64,000 bases of DNA, taken from the NCBI RefSeq assembly GCF_011516835.1, contig NZ_WOTB01000003.1:1-64000 (forward strand). The letters run 5' to 3'. Below are positions 27,673 to 36,219 of the stretch, in pieces. Position 1 is the first letter of the stretch; every line of letters starts with the position of its first letter. The position numbers were made by a program, and so were the translations under genes. The notes below the pieces were generated by a model, which ran no database searches, had not been told where the DNA came from, and worked only from the letters and a program-made list of their open reading frames with translations. The stretch comes from Acetobacter musti. GTDB taxonomy: Bacteria; Pseudomonadota; Alphaproteobacteria; Acetobacterales; Acetobacteraceae.

Positions 27673-28751
27673 TGGCGGATACAGATGGTCTCGTCATAAA
27701 CGGGCGGTTCGCCACGCAGACACTCAGCGGTGTGCAGCGTTTCGCGGGCGAGATGACCCGTGCTGTCGCCCGCATCTGGACGGAGCCGTCAACGCTTCCG
27801 CATCTTCTTGCGCCCCGGGGCCGGCTGGCGAACAGTGCGGGATTTGGTCTGCCGGTGGAGCAGGCCGGCCGGCTGACCGGTCAGTTATGGGAGCAGATCG
27901 AACTTCCGCGCTTTGCGGGCAGGCGTATACTGATCAGTCTCGGCAATACGGCACCGCTTTTCGCCCGCCGCCAGCTTGTCGTGCTGCATGATGCAGCCGT
28001 ATTTGCACAACCGTATGGTTATTCATGGAAATTTCGTCTCTGGTACAGGTTTTTGCAGAAATCTCTGTGCCGGACGGATGCGCGGCTCGTCACGGTTTCT
28101 GAATTTTCCCGGCGGGAGCTCGCCCGTTATCTTGGCGTTTCAGTAAGCCGGATCAGCGTGATTCCGGAAGGCGGTGAGCACATCAGGCAGACGCCTCCCG
28201 ATCCGTCGGTTCTGATGCAGTACGACCTGTCTCGCCGCCCTTTTGTTCTTGCTGTCGGGAATCTGGCTCCGCACAAGAATCTCCGGTCTCTCTCGGCTCT
28301 GGCGGCGACGCTGCATGAGCGCGGGATTCCGCTTGTCATCAGCGGTGGCGCGAATCCTTCTGTTTTTGGTGCCGAAGCGGTGCTTCCGCAGCCTGCGCTC
28401 TATGTTGGCCGGGTGACGGACGGTCAGTTGCATGCACTTTATCAGGCGGCGTCCTGTTTCGTCTTTCCGTCTCTTTATGAGGGCTTTGGGTTGCCGGCGG
28501 TTGAGGCCATGGCATGCGGCTGTCCTGTGGTGGCCGCAGCGATTCCGTCTTTACAGGAAGTCTGCGCCGATGCGGCGGTTTATGCCGATCCGGATGAGCC
28601 GGAAGCGATTCGGGCGCGGGTGCTGCAGGTTCTGGACGATTCGCAGTTGAGCGAACGGCTGCGCGAGAACGGTTATCGTCGTGCAGACTTCTACACATGG
28701 GACAAGGCGGCGCAGGCGCTCCTTGCCCTGACACACTCCGGATCACGCTGA
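27672..28751 (+). CDS. GT4-type glycosyltransferase of the EPS locus
   Basis: A 359-residue GT-B glycosyltransferase: N-terminal NGRFATQTLSGVQRFAGEM acceptor loop, VLAVGNLAPHKNL at the domain hinge, and C-terminal FPSLYEGFGLPAVEAMACGC with the E(x7)E pair of retaining GT4 enzymes. Sugar specificity is unknown. Its ATG overlaps the Wzc-like stop (TGATG), and its own stop overlaps the next ATG in the same way, so it is tightly coupled in the EPS operon. Confidence 0.9.
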   Translation: MADTDGLVINGRFATQTLSGVQRFAGEMTRAVARIWTEPSTLPHLLAPRGRLANSAGFGLPVEQAGRLTGQLWEQIELPRFAGRRILISLGNTAPLFARRQLVVLHDAAVFAQPYGYSWKFRLWYRFLQKSLCRTDARLVTVSEFSRRELARYLGVSVSRISVIPEGGEHIRQTPPDPSVLMQYDLSRRPFVLAVGNLAPHKNLRSLSALAATLHERGIPLVISGGANPSVFGAEAVLPQPALYVGRVTDGQLHALYQAASCFVFPSLYEGFGLPAVEAMACGCPVVAAAIPSLQEVCADAAVYADPDEPEAIRARVLQVLDDSQLSERLRENGYRRADFYTWDKAAQALLALTHSGSR

Positions 28752-29146
28752 TGAGTCTTCCCGCGCGCTGTCTGGCAGGTCTGGCCGTTCTGTTCCTGCT
28801 GTCTCCTGTCGTGAAAGCATCCGCTCAGGACGATGATTTTCTTCCATCCGGATCTCCGGCGACCCGCGCGGGTGTGACCGCATGGTGTACCGCCGAGAAT
28901 AGCGAGCGCGGGGAATTTTATCTGAGTGCGCCGAGGAGGCTGCTCAGTTCTTCCCCGATGGCCGTCGGTCTGCTCAGCGGGCATTTTGCTCAGACGGTCA
29001 ATGCACGGTTTGGGATGCATCTTGCGATGAATGCACCTCACTGCCAGGTGTTCCGGACGGCTGCCGCTTCTGAATCCGCGCGGTCCGCCATTGTCACGGG
29101 AGCCTCAAAACGGTCTCTGACGATCAGGGACCCTGGAATATTCTGA
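28751..29146 (+). CDS. Small secreted protein at the end of the EPS operon
   Basis: A 131-residue protein with a clear signal peptide (RCLAGLAVLFLLSPVVKASA) and a soluble mature part of about 107 residues with two Cys (near AWCTAE and APHCQV) that could form a disulfide. The start overlaps the glycosyltransferase stop (TGATG), so it is co-translated with EPS genes and probably acts in the periplasm or outside. I do not recognise a family. Confidence 0.7.
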   Translation: MSLPARCLAGLAVLFLLSPVVKASAQDDDFLPSGSPATRAGVTAWCTAENSERGEFYLSAPRRLLSSSPMAVGLLSGHFAQTVNARFGMHLAMNAPHCQVFRTAAASESARSAIVTGASKRSLTIRDPGIF

Positions 29147-29175
29147 GGCATCCGGACAATGGCGGGGAGCGCGTG

Positions 29176-30132
29176 TTACGAAGCGCCAGCCTGTTCGAGG
29201 ATTTCCATATCGTTCTCTGACAGAGACAGAGTCGCGGCTTTTGCGAAGCTTTCGACCTGTGACAGTTTCGTGGCGCTCGCGATCGGGGCGGTGACGCCTT
29301 TGCGTGCGATCAGCCAGGCCAGTGCCACCTCGGCATCTCCGGCGTTATGCCGCTCGGCGACCTGATCGAGAGCCGCGAGAATTTTTGTTCCTCGGGGATT
29401 CATATAGGTCTCGACGCGGGTTTTACGTTTGCTGCTCCCGATATCCGCTTCGCTGCGATACTTTCCGGACAGGAAACCGGACGCCAGGGAATAATAGGTG
29501 ACGACACCGAGATTTTCTTTGAGGCAGAAATCCCGCAGGGCGCCGTCATAGGAGGCGCGGTCACAGAGGTTATATTCCGGCTGCAGTACCTGATAGGCGG
29601 GCAGTCCGTGCTCACGTGATGTGGCGAGGGCCTCTTCCATCTGGGCGGCATCGAAATTGGAGGCTCCGATCGAACGGATCTTGCCGGCTTTCAGAAGTCT
29701 GTCATAGGCGCCGAGTGTTTCAGCCTGCGGCACATCAGGATCGAAGCGGTGGGAGAAATAAAGATCGATCTGTTCGATTCCGAGTCGACCGAGCGATTCG
29801 TCGACCGCCTGCAGGATTCGTTTTTCGGACAGCCCGTTTTTTCCGGGCTGCTGCATATCCATTCCGACCTTTGTAAAGATTTTCACGCGGTCACGCATTC
29901 CGGGACGTGCTTTCAGCCAGTTTCCGATGATGGTTTCTGACTCACCACCTTTGTTTCCCGGCGCCCATACGGAATATACGTCCGCCGTGTCGATGGCATT
30001 GAAGCCATGATCGACGAAAGCATCGAGGACGGTGAATCCGGTCTTTTCGTCGATTGTCCAGCCGAGGACGTTGCCGCCGAAGACGATGGGGGCAATGTCA
30101 AAACCGGTATTGCCGAGTGCGCGCTTTTTCAT
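29176..30132 (-). CDS. Aldo/keto reductase
   Basis: A 318-residue TIM-barrel NADPH-dependent reductase with the catalytic tetrad visible: Asp and Tyr in DTADVYS, Lys in IFTKVG, and His in YFSHRF. The C-terminal IASATKLSQVESFA is the cofactor-phosphate-binding region. It resembles YajO/YghZ-like AKRs; the carbonyl substrate is unknown. It is divergent from the CatB-like acetyltransferase and convergent with the EPS operon. Confidence 0.92.
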   Translation of the reverse strand: MKKRALGNTGFDIAPIVFGGNVLGWTIDEKTGFTVLDAFVDHGFNAIDTADVYSVWAPGNKGGESETIIGNWLKARPGMRDRVKIFTKVGMDMQQPGKNGLSEKRILQAVDESLGRLGIEQIDLYFSHRFDPDVPQAETLGAYDRLLKAGKIRSIGASNFDAAQMEEALATSREHGLPAYQVLQPEYNLCDRASYDGALRDFCLKENLGVVTYYSLASGFLSGKYRSEADIGSSKRKTRVETYMNPRGTKILAALDQVAERHNAGDAEVALAWLIARKGVTAPIASATKLSQVESFAKAATLSLSENDMEILEQAGAS

Positions 30133-30288
30133 GGTCTGCTCTCCTCTGCATGGGGTCTGTCCGATGATAACGAACCGGACGGTCCTGTTGTCATGGAGCG
30201 TCTGATCAATCCGTGGTCTGATAACGCGTCTGACGCCTGTTCGTCACTTTTCTGGCTGTCACTGATCGCGGTCCACGGAGACTTATTC

Positions 30289-30942
30289 ATGTCTGGCACA
30301 AATTCCTTTTCGCTGCTCACCCGGCACGCTCTGTCATGGATGATCGCGGACAAAGGATGGACGATCGGGGACCATACTTACGGCGCGCCGGTGATTCTGG
30401 AATCCGAGTATGCCGGGCTCGAAATCGGGAGATTCTGTTCCATCGGTCCGGATGTAACGATGATTCTTGGCAATCACCGCACGGATCTTGTCACGACATA
30501 TCCGTTTAAGACGCTGTCCCATTTCTGGCCGACGGCCGCTCAGGGCGAGGATGACCATACGACCAGGGGCGATATTGTTATCGGCAATGATGTATGGATC
30601 GGGGCTCGCAGTACCATTCTCTCCGGAACCAGAATCGGGGATGGCGCTGTCATTGCGGCCGGGACTCTGGTGCGCGGAGAGGTCGCGCCTTATGCGATCG
30701 TCGGCGGCAATCCGGCCAGGACCATCCGGCATCGCTTCAGTCCGGAAATCATCTCGCGTCTTCTCGATGTTGCCTGGTGGGACTGGCCGGAGGATGTGCT
30801 GCGGGAGCGGCTGCCGAAACTGATGAGCACGGATATCGAGGCGTTTCTGGCGGTGGCCGCGGGTCAGGCGGGCTCTGGTGGTCAGGCGGAGGGTGGTCCG
30901 GCAGTGACATCATCGCCTGACCTGAAGCCAGGCGATGTGTGA
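30289..30942 (+). CDS. CatB-related O-acetyltransferase (hexapeptide repeat)
   Basis: A 217-residue left-handed beta-helix protein with xenobiotic-acetyltransferase features: the catalytic His in ILGNHRTDLV, the repeat run IVIGNDVWIGARSTILSGTR, the VGGNPARTI end of the helix, and the C-terminal AWWDWPEDVL helix. Relatives acetylate chloramphenicol, streptogramins or surface sugars; without close relatives the acceptor is open. ATG 30289, with CGGAG 8 nt upstream, was chosen over a long N-terminal extension antisense to the AKR. The tail after residue 190 is Gly-rich and probably disordered. Confidence 0.88.
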   Translation: MSGTNSFSLLTRHALSWMIADKGWTIGDHTYGAPVILESEYAGLEIGRFCSIGPDVTMILGNHRTDLVTTYPFKTLSHFWPTAAQGEDDHTTRGDIVIGNDVWIGARSTILSGTRIGDGAVIAAGTLVRGEVAPYAIVGGNPARTIRHRFSPEIISRLLDVAWWDWPEDVLRERLPKLMSTDIEAFLAVAAGQAGSGGQAEGGPAVTSSPDLKPGDV

Positions 30943-31058
30943 AGGGAACTGCGACTTGGCTGGCGAGACGGCCTGCGATGAGACGGGCTGATGAAATGGC
31001 CTGATAAAATGTCTGGCGGGAGCCAGGCCGTGTCATGAGAACGGGGCTGCTCCGGTCT

Positions 31059-31934
31059 TCAGCCGCGCAGAACCTTTTGCAGGGTTGTGCCGAGTTCCGC
31101 CGGGGTTGGTGCGATGTGGATACCTGCGCCTCGCAGCACTTCGATCTTGGCCTTTGCGCTATCGTTTCCGCCGGAGACCACTGCGCCGGCGTGGCCCATG
31201 CGGCGTCCGGGAGGCGCTGTGATGCCGGCCACCAGAGCGACAACCGGCTTTTTCACCCGGCTGTTCTGCAGCAGATAAGCTGCGTCGTTTTCCGATGTTC
31301 CGCCGATTTCGCCGATCATGATCATGGACTCCGTTTCCGGATCGGCCAGGAACATTTCGATTACGTCGGTGAAGTCGAGCCCCTTGATGGGGTCGCCACC
31401 AATGCCGATGCTGGTGCTTTGTCCCATGCCGAGCGCGGTGGTCTGGGCAACGGCTTCATAGGTCAGTGTGCCTGAGCGGGACACGATGCCGACATGGCCG
31501 CGCCGGTGGATCGGGCCGGGCATGATGCCGATTTTGCAGGCGTCGGGGGTGATGACGCCAGGACAGTTCGGGCCGATGAGAAGGCTCTGTGAGCGGGCCA
31601 GTTCCGCACGGACGCGGACCATGTCCTGGACCGGGATTCCTTCGGTGATGCAGACGATCAGACGGATCTCATTCGCGATCGCCTCAAGGATGGCATCGGC
31701 AGCGCCCGGAGGTGGCACAAAGATGACTGTCGCGTCTGCTTTCAGCTCCTTCTGCGCCTGCTCGACGGTGTCGAACACGGGCAGATCTAGATGTGTCTGT
31801 CCGCCACGGCCGGGTGTTACGCCGCCGACGATTTTTGTGCCGTAGGCGAGTGACTCCCGGGAGTGGAATGTGCCCTGCGCGCCGGTGAACCCCTGGACGA
31901 GGACTCTGGTGTCGTGATCGACGAGAATGGACAT
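31059..31934 (-). CDS. sucD: Succinate-CoA ligase alpha subunit
   Basis: A 291-residue protein with the CoA-binding N-terminal Rossmann domain ([14 protein letters not shown]), [10 protein letters not shown], and the active-site His in [10 protein letters not shown], which becomes phosphorylated during succinyl-CoA + ADP + Pi to succinate + ATP + CoA. It overlaps sucC by one nucleotide (TGATG). Malate-CoA ligase subunits are very similar, but the annotation as succinate ligase is the default; no sucAB is in view. Confidence 0.92.
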   Translation of the reverse strand: MSILVDHDTRVLVQGFTGAQGTFHSRESLAYGTKIVGGVTPGRGGQTHLDLPVFDTVEQAQKELKADATVIFVPPPGAADAILEAIANEIRLIVCITEGIPVQDMVRVRAELARSQSLLIGPNCPGVITPDACKIGIMPGPIHRRGHVGIVSRSGTLTYEAVAQTTALGMGQSTSIGIGGDPIKGLDFTDVIEMFLADPETESMIMIGEIGGTSENDAAYLLQNSRVKKPVVALVAGITAPPGRRMGHAGAVVSGGNDSAKAKIEVLRGAGIHIAPTPAELGTTLQKVLRG

Positions 31935-33133
31935 CAGGCAATCCTCCGGGCACGAACGGCGGCGACGATTTTGCGGGCCGCGTCTCCGAGATCTGTGGCG
32001 ACGATGACGTCCAGTCCGGAATTTCTGATCAGGGTCATCCCCTCCTCCACACGCGTTCCGGCGAGACGGACGACGAGAGGCACTTTCAGCCCGACCTCGC
32101 GACAGGATGAGATGACGGCATCCGCGATGATGTCGCAGCGCATGATGCCGCCGAAAATATTGACCAGGACGCCTTCGATCCGGGGATCGCCCAGGAGAAT
32201 GCGGAAGGCGGCGCTGACCTTTTCTTTCGAGGCACCGCCGCCGACATCGAGGAAGTTGGCGGGGGATTCCCCTTCCTCGTGGATAATGTCCATGGTGGCC
32301 ATGGCGAGGCCGGCGCCGTTGACCATGCAGCCGATGGTGCCGTCGAGCCCGACATACGACAGGCCGAAGCGGGCGGCTTCCTGTTCGCGCGGGTCTTCCT
32401 CGTTCGGGTCGCGGAGCTCCTGGATGTTTTTGTGCCGGAAAAGACCGTTATCGTCGAAGGCCATTTTCGCATCGAGCGCCATCAGGGACCCGTCTTTCAG
32501 GACGACGAGGGGATTTGTCTCGATCATCGAGGCGTCGAGCGTTGTGAAGGCCGTCCAGGCCGACCGCACGATTTCCGCGAACTGATGAATTTGCGGTCCG
32601 TGCAGACCGAGCCGTGTCGCGAGTTCGCGCGACTGGTGATCCGCGAGGCCGAGCAGCGGATCAATCGCGACCTTGCGGATTTTTTCCGGCATTTTCTCCG
32701 CGACGTCCTCGATGCTCATGCCGCCGGCTTCGGACGCGATAATGACGATGCAGCGTTCGGCACGGTCGATCAGCATCGAGAAATAGAGTTCCCGGTCGAT
32801 CGCACAGCCGGCCTCGACGTAAAGCTTGCGCGCGACGCGGCCATGCGGGCCGGTCTGACGGGTGACGAGGATGCGGTCGAGCATTTCATAGGCGGCGGCT
32901 TTTGCTTCATCCGCCGTTCTGACGAGCCGGACACCGCTACATGCGGGTTCACCCACGAAATGTCCGGCGCCACGACCGCCGGCATGGATCTGCGCCTTGA
33001 TGACGAACAGGCTGCCGCCGAGGGATTTCGCGGCGTCCCGTGCTTCGTTCGGGGACTGGACGACAATGCCGCGCGGAACGGGCATACCATAGGATCGGAG
33101 AAGTTCCTTGGCCTGGTATTCATGAATATTCAT
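31934..33133 (-). CDS. sucC: Succinate-CoA ligase beta subunit
   Basis: A 399-residue ATP-grasp subunit starting [20 protein letters not shown]. It contains [18 protein letters not shown], and the C-terminal [10 protein letters not shown] phosphate loop with [10 protein letters not shown]. With SucD it makes the TCA-cycle substrate-level phosphorylation enzyme. It is about ten residues longer than E. coli SucC. First gene of the sucCD pair. Confidence 0.92.
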   Translation of the reverse strand: MNIHEYQAKELLRSYGMPVPRGIVVQSPNEARDAAKSLGGSLFVIKAQIHAGGRGAGHFVGEPACSGVRLVRTADEAKAAAYEMLDRILVTRQTGPHGRVARKLYVEAGCAIDRELYFSMLIDRAERCIVIIASEAGGMSIEDVAEKMPEKIRKVAIDPLLGLADHQSRELATRLGLHGPQIHQFAEIVRSAWTAFTTLDASMIETNPLVVLKDGSLMALDAKMAFDDNGLFRHKNIQELRDPNEEDPREQEAARFGLSYVGLDGTIGCMVNGAGLAMATMDIIHEEGESPANFLDVGGGASKEKVSAAFRILLGDPRIEGVLVNIFGGIMRCDIIADAVISSCREVGLKVPLVVRLAGTRVEEGMTLIRNSGLDVIVATDLGDAARKIVAAVRARRIA

Positions 33134-33499
33134 TGTTCTGTCCTGAAGCCGGTTGGAACAGATCCCGGAGACTGTCCGGGCGGCTACCCGCGGTTTCGGG
33201 CTTGCGGCCCTTCTTGCCGGCCGTTCCGAAACCTCTGCTGCATATTTTCTGTTTTTTCTTCATGCCGGCAGGTGGGATGCGCATTACGACGCTAGGTGCC
33301 CTGACTGCCTGCGACAAAACAAAATCCCGTGCTTATCTCCGGTATTCTGCTTTCCGGTGTTCTGTTCCCCGGTGTCCTGGCGGGCCACGGGGTCGACTTT
33401 TCGGACTTCAGGGGCCTATCTGGATATCTTTCGTGACCGGAATTCGCCGTTTGCCGGCGTCTTCGCAGCAGAGGCCGGCCTTTGCGCCGGGAGACTGGA
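33134..33499. other. Intergenic region between divergent sucC and the IMPase gene
   Basis: A 366-nt gap that should carry both promoters. No supported ORF, and no riboswitch-like fold was recognised by eye. Confidence 0.35.
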
Positions 33500-34288
33500 A
33501 TGTCAGCCGCTCTTGAACGCCGTTTTGAAGCCGCCCGCGCTGTCGTGGATGATGCCGCCCGGATGGCGCTCGCGATGCGTCCTCCTTCCGGAGGCCCTGT
33601 CGCCATTCAGAAATCCGCGCAGGACTGGCTGACGGAGACGGACGGTGCCGTTGAGGCGTTCATCTCGCAGCGGATGCAGGCTCTGTTTCCGGAGGACGGG
33701 TTTCAGGGCGAGGAAGGCGGAAGGGCGCGGGAGGGCAGTCTTCGATGGGTGGTCGATCCGATTGACGGCACGTCCAACTATGCGCGGGGGCGCAACCGGT
33801 GGTGTGTTTCCCTCGGACTGCTTGACGGAGATGAGCCGGTGGCGGGGGTGATTGCGGCCCCTGCCCTGCGCGAAACATATACGGCGCTCAGAGGGCATGG
33901 AGCGCGGCTCAACGGCGAAAAAATTCATGCGTCGAATGTGACCGATCCGCGCAGTGCGATGATCGAGATGGGATGGAGCAACCGCGTGCCGAAGCCGGTC
34001 TTCATGGAGAAGATCGGTGCCGTTCTCGATCTGGGCGCTATGCCACGCTCGGGTGGTTCAGGGGCGCTGGCTTTGACGGACGTGGCCTGCGGACGGCTGG
34101 ATGGTTATATCGAGATCGTTATCAATCTCTGGGATGTCGCCGCGGCGCTTGTCATTCTGTCGGAGGCGGGAGCGCGGGTTTCGCCGTTTCTGCGGGATGG
34201 CGGCCTTGACGGACCGGGGACCATTCTGGCGGCGGCGCCGGGGATTGCCGGAGAATTATCGCAGGCTGTCGGGATTTCGCTGGCGTAA
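33500..34288 (+). CDS. Inositol monophosphatase family protein
   Basis: A 262-residue Mg2+-dependent phosphatase with the family metal sites: Glu in GEEGG, DPIDGTSNYARG, and NLWDVAAALVI. Family members hydrolyse inositol phosphate, histidinol phosphate or 3'-phosphoadenosine 5'-phosphate; which one cannot be decided here. ATG 33500 has GGGAG upstream, whereas the TTG at 33482 lies before that SD. Confidence 0.88.
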   Translation: MSAALERRFEAARAVVDDAARMALAMRPPSGGPVAIQKSAQDWLTETDGAVEAFISQRMQALFPEDGFQGEEGGRAREGSLRWVVDPIDGTSNYARGRNRWCVSLGLLDGDEPVAGVIAAPALRETYTALRGHGARLNGEKIHASNVTDPRSAMIEMGWSNRVPKPVFMEKIGAVLDLGAMPRSGGSGALALTDVACGRLDGYIEIVINLWDVAAALVILSEAGARVSPFLRDGGLDGPGTILAAAPGIAGELSQAVGISLA

Positions 34289-34472
34289 ATTTTCAGGGTG
34301 CCAGAATTCGTGTCCGGTTATTTTTGTGCGCCATTGAGAAGGTGCGGCGCTGGCCGATCGGCAGAGAATGGCTGGTATACGCTGGTGAAGCGGCGCTTTT
34401 TTGTCCGATATGCAATACGATATCATAGACGAGCAACTAAATGTTACATTTGATTGTCGGGATACTGAGTTT

Positions 34473-35165
34473 ATGAAACGTTTTTCTGCAATGCTTCTCG
34501 CCGCTGGTCTGGCCGTGGCACCGACCTTTGCCCATGCCGGTTCCATTCATACAAACTGGGAAAAATATAAGGCCGGGCGGGCACTGAAGCATCTGTCCAA
34601 TGATGGCCAGCGCGCGCTTGTCGATATTCTGCAGGCCCGGGATCTGCTTTCGGCCGGAAAGACCGACCAGGCCATTCCTGCGCTTTATGACGCTACGAAG
34701 CGACTGGAAGCAGCGAAAAAGGCTGACACGAAGCTGACGGCTGCTGAGAATGCGCTGACGCCTGCACCGCAGCATCCAGCGGCGCCGTCTCATGTTCCGT
34801 CGACAACGCCGACCGAGTGGGTTCCGGTCGGTGGTGAGTGGATTGCCAGCGAGACGCTTGCGCCTGAGAAGAAAGCCGCTGTCGGAACGGCCAACGGTCA
34901 GCTGAAGACCGGCACGACGCAGCAGGCAGCCGAGACGATGCAGGTCGTTGGCGAGGATGTGGACTTCATCGTGGCTCTTGCGCCGATTGCCCAGACCGAG
35001 GGAGCGGTGAACCGCGCGACCGTTTTCACGGAAGGTCGTGATGCGAAGAGCGCTGTTGATGCACTGAACTCTGCGCTGGGCGGAATTGTGTTCGTGTCTG
35101 ACGATTTCGTCGATTCAATGAGCAATAACGCTCCGGCCAAGGGTGCGACTGCGAAAAAGTCATGA
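34473..35165 (+). CDS. YfdX family secreted protein
   Basis: A 230-residue protein with a signal peptide (RFSAMLLAAGLAVAPTFAHA) and a helical mature region containing the DLLSAGKTDQAIPALYDATK repeat-like helix pair seen in YfdX proteins. In enterobacteria yfdX belongs to an acid-resistance regulon; the exact role is unclear. Here it is a single gene with its own terminator and no oxalate genes beside it. A 72-nt upstream extension of the frame was rejected because the signal peptide starts at 34473. Confidence 0.82.
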   Translation: MKRFSAMLLAAGLAVAPTFAHAGSIHTNWEKYKAGRALKHLSNDGQRALVDILQARDLLSAGKTDQAIPALYDATKRLEAAKKADTKLTAAENALTPAPQHPAAPSHVPSTTPTEWVPVGGEWIASETLAPEKKAAVGTANGQLKTGTTQQAAETMQVVGEDVDFIVALAPIAQTEGAVNRATVFTEGRDAKSAVDALNSALGGIVFVSDDFVDSMSNNAPAKGATAKKS

Positions 35166-35217
35166 TTTGCGAATGCTGCGGCTGACCTGCCGCAGTGGAA
35201 GAATGAGTTTTTGCGGA

Positions 35218-35249
35218 CCGTGGCCCTTTATCGGGGCCACGGTTTTTTT
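35218..35249 (+). terminator. Rho-independent terminator after the yfdX-like gene
   Basis: A 9-bp perfect GC-rich stem (35218-35226 with 35234-35242), a 7-nt loop and seven T (35243-35249). Confidence 0.93.
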
Positions 35250-35422
35250 GTGTTTATCTGATCCGGTAACAATGGACAGGGCTATGCCCTCCCCTTCCGT
35301 CATGACCTGAACGAACCCGGATCAAAGGGACCGCGTTTCCTGTGGGGTTCGGGGCAAAGCTCCGAAAAGCCGCTCCGTATATATTTGCAAGGTATCCGGG
35401 CGCCTTTTTCTTCTGTGACGGT

Positions 35423-36208
35423 TTATCTCGCCGTGTAGCCGCCATCCATCATGTAATTCGATCCGGTGATCTGCGCGGCTTCTTCGCGGCACAGGAACAG
35501 CGCCAGCGCGGCGATCTGTTCGACGGTGACGAACTGGCCCGATGGCTGGGCGGCGAGGAGGACGTCGCTCAGGACCTGTTCGCGGGTCATTCCCCTTGTC
35601 TTCATCGTGTCGGGAATCTGGTTTTCGACCAGGGGTGTCCAGACATAGCCGGGAGAGATCGCGTTGATGGTGATGCCTGATCCGGCCGTTTCCAGCGCGG
35701 CGGTTTTTACCAGGCCGGCGAGACCGTGTTTTGCGACGACATAGGCGCTTTTGAAGGGGGAAGCGATGACGGAATGAACGGAGGCGGTTGCGATGAAGCG
35801 GCCCCATCCTTTTGCTGTCATGAGTGGCAGGGCGGCCTGCATCAGGTGAAAGGGCGAACTGAGATTGACCGCGAGAATCCGGTCCCACTGTTCAGCGGGA
35901 AATGTGCTGATCGGCGCGACATGCTGGATACCAGCATTGGCGATGACGATATCGGCGCCGCCCAGCCTGTCGGTTATTTCGTGAACCAGTGCTGTGTTGT
36001 CTTCCGGTCTGCTGACATCGGCCGGGATGAACAGGGCTTCCGTCCCTGACAGTTCCGAGAGGGCGCGGCGTTCCTTTTCGATGTCATCGGGGTTTCCGAA
36101 ACCCGTGAGGATGACGGTTGCACCTTCGGCCGCGAGGGCTCTGGCGCAGGCCAGTCCGATTCCCGAGGTGGAGCCGGTGACGAGGGCCGTTCTGTCTTTG
36201 AGAAACAT
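35423..36208 (-). CDS. 3-hydroxybutyrate dehydrogenase (SDR)
   Basis: A 261-residue SDR with TGSTSGIGLACA cofactor loop, NAGIQH, catalytic Ser in TASVHSV and YVVAKHG supplying Tyr and Lys, and a C-terminal MMDGGYTAR end. The NAGIQHVAPI and SAYVVAKHGLAGL signatures are those of D-3-hydroxybutyrate dehydrogenase, which interconverts 3-hydroxybutyrate and acetoacetate with NAD. It lies 11 nt after the AtoE-like transporter in the same operon, supporting a ketone/short-chain acid route. Confidence 0.9.
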   Translation of the reverse strand: MFLKDRTALVTGSTSGIGLACARALAAEGATVILTGFGNPDDIEKERRALSELSGTEALFIPADVSRPEDNTALVHEITDRLGGADIVIANAGIQHVAPISTFPAEQWDRILAVNLSSPFHLMQAALPLMTAKGWGRFIATASVHSVIASPFKSAYVVAKHGLAGLVKTAALETAGSGITINAISPGYVWTPLVENQIPDTMKTRGMTREQVLSDVLLAAQPSGQFVTVEQIAALALFLCREEAAQITGSNYMMDGGYTAR

Positions 36209-36219
36209 CGTTTTTTCCT

